A stretch of 8,302 nt of DNA, taken from contig DAOWME010000132.1 in the NCBI GenBank assembly GCA_030643245.1, forward strand, positions 1-8,302, in the 5' to 3' direction. The stretch comes from Deltaproteobacteria bacterium (GTDB lineage: Bacteria > Desulfobacterota > UBA8473). The number at the start of each line of letters is the position of its first letter. Positions within the stretch are counted from its first letter, which is position 1. The notes below the pieces were generated by a model. The model did not search any database. It saw nothing but the letters and a program-made list of their open reading frames with translations, and was not told where the DNA came from. The translations under genes and the position numbers were made by a program. Shown one piece after another: positions 5,397 through 8,302 of the stretch.

Positions 5397-6527
5397 ATGG
5401 ATTTCGGTTTTAGTGAAGAGCAGGGGATATTAAGGAAGATGGCTCATGACTTCCTGGAAAAGGAGTTTCCCAAGACATTGGTTAGAGAAATGGAGGAGGA
5501 CCTTACCGGCTTTCGGTCTGACATATGGAAGAACATGGCAGAACTGGGATGGATGGGGTTGATCATCCCGGAGGAGTATGGAGGCAGCAGTTGCACATTT
5601 ATGGATTTGGTCGTCCTAATGGAAGAGATGGGACGTGCTTGCCTGGTTTCCCCGTTCTTTTCCACCGTAACCTGCAGCTTCGTGCTCCTGGATGCCGGTC
5701 GCGAGGAGCAGAAGAAGGAATTTCTGCCCAAGATAGCGGCCGGGGAGAAGATATTTACATTGGCTTTAACTGAGCCCAGCGCAACCTATGATGCCGTCGG
5801 GATCGCCACAAAGGCTGTGGAGGATGAAGGTCAATATATCATTAACGGCACCAAATTATTCGTTCACGATGCCCAGGTGGTTGATTATTTTCTCTGCGTA
5901 GCCAAGACTAATCCTTTGTCACCTCCGGAGGAAAGCATCTCCATCTTTCTGGTAGATGCCAAGAGCCAGGGGATAAAAATCACACCCCTGCCCACCATTG
6001 CGGATGACAAGCAGACGGAGGTTGTCCTGGAGGACGTGTTGGTACCGAAAGAGAATATGCTTGGTGAATTGAATGCCGGCTGGCCTACTGTAAGAAAAGC
6101 CCTTGACCGGGCTGTCATAGCGAAATGTGCTGAGATGATAGGAGGCGCGGATTGGACGGTAGAGAACTGTGTCGACTATGTGAAAGAGAGGGTCCAGTTT
6201 GGCAAGCCTATCGGCAGCTTTGGAATCATCCAGCATTATCTGGCTGAGATGTGGACTGAAATCGGCCACGCCAAGAGACTCGTATACCACGCAGCCTGGC
6301 TTATAGATCAAGGAGCAAGATGTGCAAAGGAAGTGGCTATGGCAAACGCAAGAATGAGTGAAGTATACAACCGCGTCACTCGTACGGGGGTTCAAATTTT
6401 CGGTGGCATCGGTACCACGAGAGAGCATGATATGGGTCTGTATTACCGCCGTGCCAGGCAGGGGATACCCCTTTTTGGTTCTCCTGATTCATGTCGAGAG
6501 AGAGTAGCGTATGAGGTAGGACTGTAG
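5397..6527 (+). CDS. Acyl-CoA dehydrogenase, small-subunit type
   Basis: This second acyl-CoA dehydrogenase homologue (376 residues) begins 138 nt after the first and is very likely cotranscribed. Residues 1-120 form the helical N-terminal domain (MDFGFSEEQGILRKMAHDFL; IIPEEYGGSS at 56-65). TLALTEP (121-127) stands at the FAD-contact site, but the usual G-S-D after it is altered to SATYDA. ERVQFGKPIGSFGIIQH (264-280) is the well-conserved C-terminal-domain segment, and QIFGGIGTTREHD (333-345) is the flavin-binding end. The end lacks an EGT/GGT-type motif. This pattern fits small subunits such as PimD or FadE27, which pair with a larger subunit so that each dimer has one active site. ATG at 5397 was chosen because AAAGGGGG precedes it and relatives start at MDF. 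A TTG at 5382 is unlikely. Substrate and partner are inferred from context. Confidence 0.87.
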   Translation: MDFGFSEEQGILRKMAHDFLEKEFPKTLVREMEEDLTGFRSDIWKNMAELGWMGLIIPEEYGGSSCTFMDLVVLMEEMGRACLVSPFFSTVTCSFVLLDAGREEQKKEFLPKIAAGEKIFTLALTEPSATYDAVGIATKAVEDEGQYIINGTKLFVHDAQVVDYFLCVAKTNPLSPPEESISIFLVDAKSQGIKITPLPTIADDKQTEVVLEDVLVPKENMLGELNAGWPTVRKALDRAVIAKCAEMIGGADWTVENCVDYVKERVQFGKPIGSFGIIQHYLAEMWTEIGHAKRLVYHAAWLIDQGARCAKEVAMANARMSEVYNRVTRTGVQIFGGIGTTREHDMGLYYRRARQGIPLFGSPDSCRERVAYEVGL

Positions 6528-6608
6528 CGTGCAGATCAACTTCGTGGTCTTTCCCCTACCCTTGTCTGTTTCGGAAAGGACCAGATTCCATTACAACCCG
6601 CCTGGTGA

Positions 6609-6637
6609 GTCCCCCTTTTTAAAAGGGGGACTTCTTT
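6609..6637 (+). terminator. Intrinsic terminator of the dehydrogenase operon
   Basis: GTCCCCCTTTT (6609-6619) and AAAAGGGGGAC (6621-6631) are perfect inverted copies, followed by TTCTTTTTT. This is a strong candidate terminator about 80 nt past the second dehydrogenase stop. Palindromes of the CCCCCTTTTTAAAAGGGGG kind also occur as dispersed repeats in some bacteria, so it may be a repeat serving as terminator. Confidence 0.65.
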
Positions 6638-6750
6638 TTTACAGCGATCCCCCTATCTCTTCTTCGTATAGTTATTTCGTCCCCGTCCCTAATTACCTCA
6701 ACTCAATCCCTCCAAATCAAAATTTTCTTTAGCGTATGCCTCATAAATCC

Positions 6751-6800
6751 TTTACAACTCTCATGGATATTGCTACGTTAGTGTCAACCTATGAATAGGT
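6751..6800 (+). promoter_or_regulatory. Candidate promoter and dyad before the acetyltransferase
   Basis: TTTACA (6751-6756), a 17-nt spacer and TACGTT (6774-6779) with an upstream TG resemble an extended -10 promoter. A perfect dyad ACCTAT-GA-ATAGGT (6787-6800) lies at the expected transcription start and could bind a repressor. Both calls rest on pattern only. Confidence 0.35.
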
Positions 6801-6844
6801 CTTTGATGGGAGTGGCAATAACAGATTCACAGGAGGTAATAGTT

Positions 6845-7285
6845 ATGGAAAAGAAAGGAGATGAACTGACCTTTCGGCCTATGGAGCCCGAGGACGTTAA
6901 TGCGATCTTATCTATTGACCGAAAAATAAGTGGCATGCAGAGGGCCATCACCTACGAGGTCAATCAGATAATCGGAGGGAATTTGGCCCTAAGCTTTGTC
7001 GCTGAAACGGAGGCACAAGTTATCGGTTTTGTTTTAGCCACACTCACCTGCATACCAGAAGAGGTCATTGAGGCATGCGCTATCCTGACTGTCGGCATCG
7101 ACCCTGACTACCAGCATCAAGGCGTTGCTACAAGACTCATTCAAGCGTTGTTAGACGCGTGCCGTTCTAAGGGAATAAGAACGGTTCGGACGATGGTTGA
7201 TGAACACGACAGCCAATTAAAGAGTTTATTCGAAAAGATGGATTTCCAGCGCGGTCGTCTCGTCCAATACCTCAAGGATGTTTAA
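6845..7285 (+). CDS. GNAT-family N-acetyltransferase
   Basis: This 146-residue protein belongs to the GCN5-related acetyltransferases, which move an acetyl group from acetyl-CoA to an amine (a protein N-terminus or lysine, a small molecule, or a drug). The N-terminal strand and helix (LTFRPMEPEDVNAILSIDRK, 8-27) are typical. Residues 80-98 hold the acetyl-CoA-binding motif A, with ILTVGIDPDYQHQGVATRL containing Q90-H-Q-G-V-A. The C-terminal part (about 124-142, LKSLFEKMDFQRGRLVQYL) resembles the GNAT end with its F-x-x-x-GF-like turn. It is somewhat like RimI-type enzymes, but not closely enough to name. The ATG at 6845 has AGGAGGT 7 nt upstream; an earlier ATG at 6791 would start inside the dyad and lacks such a site. 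The acceptor is unknown. The gene appears to be its own unit after the operon terminator. Confidence 0.85.
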   Translation: MEKKGDELTFRPMEPEDVNAILSIDRKISGMQRAITYEVNQIIGGNLALSFVAETEAQVIGFVLATLTCIPEEVIEACAILTVGIDPDYQHQGVATRLIQALLDACRSKGIRTVRTMVDEHDSQLKSLFEKMDFQRGRLVQYLKDV

Positions 7286-7292
7286 AACTCTG

Positions 7293-7334
7293 GGACAGGG
7301 CTTTTTCCAACAGGCCCTACTGTCCATCCTGTCC
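7293..7334 (+). other. Stem-loop after the acetyltransferase gene
   Basis: GGACAGG (7293-7299) pairs perfectly with CCTGTCC (7328-7334). Alternatively AGGGC (7297-7301) pairs with GCCCT (7314-7318). The structure begins 8 nt past the stop codon and may protect the 3' end or weakly stop transcription. No T-run follows the outer stem. Confidence 0.3.
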
Positions 7335-7439
7335 TGTTCACAGTTGCTCTCAACCCAGAGGGGCCGGAGGAACATCTGTCGGTCGAACTCGCTAACCATT
7401 GGGAGATGTCAGGCCAATTAATATCTGAAAACCTACAGT

Positions 7440-8048
7440 ATGGACAAATACGGTAATTACGAAGAGTTGCAGCAACAGGAGAAAGAAGGAGTAGATTACG
7501 AACTTCGATTTAGAAAGGGTACTTCGGGGATTGCTGTCATTGCTCCACACGGTGGAGGCATAGAGCCTGGAACTGTGGATATCGCCGATGGGATTGCCGG
7601 CGCTGAGCATACCTTCTATTGTTTCAAGGGCATAAAGAACACAGGAAACATCCATCTCCATATCACGAGCAACAGGTTCGATGAACCTCTGGGAATCAAC
7701 GCTATAAAGGGGGAGAATACTGTCCTGGCAATCCATGGATGCAATGACAAGAAACAAGTGGTTAATATTGGAGGCAAAGACCGTGAGCTCAAAAAAAAGT
7801 TGAAAAAGGCCCTCATCGAAGCGGGATTTGTTGCAGAGGAGAGTCCAAGGCCGGGGTTACGAGGGGAAAACCCTGAAAATATCTGTAATCGAGGGAGGAG
7901 CGGACGAGGAGCTCAATTAGAAATATCTGAAGGCTTGAGAAAGGTGATGTTTGATAATCTGACTGCTCCGGCAGGCCGAAAAAAAACTAAGGTGTTTTGC
8001 CGTTTTGTAACGGCATTGAGAAAATCACTTCAATTGCATACGGGGTGA
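7440..8048 (+). CDS. Poly-gamma-glutamate hydrolase family protein (zinc peptidase-like)
   Basis: This 202-residue protein matches the PghP/DUF867 (YmaC-like) family, zinc enzymes that cut gamma-glutamyl bonds of poly-gamma-glutamate. Founding members come from Bacillus phages, where they strip the host capsule. The start MDKYGNYEELQQQEKEGVDY is typical. H37 and E42 in APHGGGIEPGT and H99 in AIHGCND are the likely zinc ligands, and E161 in GAQLEIS the likely catalytic acid. ITSNRFDEP (75-83), NICNRG and LEISEGLR are further family signatures. The C-terminal tail (FCRFVTALRKSL) is also usual, so the protein is complete. No signal peptide is visible. The frame is closed by a stop at 7419, so ATG 7440 is the only good start, but its ribosome-binding site is poor. 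The real substrate in a non-capsulated host may differ. No phage genes lie nearby. Confidence 0.85.
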   Translation: MDKYGNYEELQQQEKEGVDYELRFRKGTSGIAVIAPHGGGIEPGTVDIADGIAGAEHTFYCFKGIKNTGNIHLHITSNRFDEPLGINAIKGENTVLAIHGCNDKKQVVNIGGKDRELKKKLKKALIEAGFVAEESPRPGLRGENPENICNRGRSGRGAQLEISEGLRKVMFDNLTAPAGRKKTKVFCRFVTALRKSLQLHTG

Positions 8049-8302
8049 TGTAGAAAAATGAGCCGTCGAAATAATGGGCGAGGTCGAAATAACTTCCTCA
8101 AGTTGGCGCTCAGTTTTGTTCGATCTGAAAATACAAAACCACAGGAATAGTCGGCATCCTTCATACATCGGTTTACACTTTTTAAATTATGGCTGCTTCA
8201 ACGGTGGTTAAATTTTAACCCGTGCAGAACTCGCATCTAAATGAGCATAAAGAAAGAACAGTCTAAAGCTACTAAATTTAACCTATAGGTTTTGGAACTA
8301 CA
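8049..8302. other. Intergenic sequence at the right edge
   Basis: No gene is supported. It contains GTTTACACTTTTTAA (8171-8185), an exact inverted copy of 3856-3870, and a 15-bp palindrome GGTTAAA-T-TTTAACC (8206-8220), which could be an operator or chance in AT-rich DNA. No terminator with a T-run was seen directly after the hydrolase gene. Confidence 0.5.

Larger units (their letters stand above)
6528..6844. other. Intergenic region between the dehydrogenase operon and the acetyltransferase
   Basis: No gene is supported. The stretch holds the terminator-like palindrome at 6609-6637, a pyrimidine-rich plus strand (about 6640-6730), and a candidate promoter with a dyad (6751-6800) before the next gene. 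Confidence 0.6.

Noticed and set aside
5919..6428. A 169-codon minus-strand frame inside the second dehydrogenase
   Set aside because: It is the antisense of a well-supported dehydrogenase gene, and its composition shows no domain.
7392..7757. A minus-strand frame with a hydrophobic stretch opposite the hydrolase gene
   Set aside because: The hydrolase on the plus strand has all family motifs. The hydrophobic run is a reflection of its codons.
6845..8048. The GNAT protein and the PIN-domain VapC as parts of one larger toxin-antitoxin system
   Set aside because: The GNAT gene lacks a neighbouring small DNA-binding antitoxin and lies more than 3 kb from vapBC on the other strand.

Overview
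The window looks like an accessory stretch of a bacterial chromosome, probably from an anaerobic, acyl-CoA-metabolising lineage such as Desulfobacterota (former Deltaproteobacteria). That placement is a guess. It rests on the paired acyl-CoA dehydrogenases, the scattered 'TGTCCCCAGAA' repeats and the moderate GC content; there is no rRNA, tRNA or other phylogenetic marker to test it.

Left part (1-3510). A GC-rich block (about 200-2390) lies on the minus strand. It carries a periplasmic sulfatase with an intact C-x-P-S-R formylglycine motif. Downstream of it is the N-terminal third of a Tat-exported protein of the 4,5-dihydroxyphthalate-decarboxylase/substrate-binding type, which breaks off abruptly near 220. 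The other end of the block cuts into the N-terminal domain of an Mrr-type restriction endonuclease (2388-2558). That remnant is in frame with the sulfatase, so a 650-residue chimera can be read. Next to it are an AT-rich vapBC toxin-antitoxin pair with a good promoter/operator, and a long imperfect hairpin resembling an integron attC site behind vapC. A direct repeat of about 38 bp occurs at both ends of this region (74-118 and 3511-3547). A shorter third copy lies at 2651-2677.

Middle (3511-6640). An intergenic stretch of about 600 bp holds repeats, possible relics and a candidate promoter. It leads into a plus-strand operon of two adjacent acyl-CoA dehydrogenase genes, closed by a strong candidate terminator. 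The size and layout match the large/small-subunit pairs of heteromeric acyl-CoA dehydrogenases (PimC/PimD and FadE26/FadE27 type). By hand alignment neither subunit has the catalytic glutamate at either of the two usual positions.

Right part (6640-8302). A GNAT-family acetyltransferase has its own candidate promoter and dyad. It is followed by a complete zinc-dependent poly-gamma-glutamate hydrolase-like protein, a family first known from phage. The last 250 bases hold no recognisable gene.

The left part reads as a patchwork of captured fragments (two broken genes, a toxin-antitoxin module, an attC-like hairpin, direct repeats). The right part reads as ordinary metabolic genes. No new multi-gene system can be claimed with confidence. 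The features most worth following up are the Mrr-sulfatase chimera, the attC-like hairpin and the dehydrogenase pair without canonical catalytic bases.
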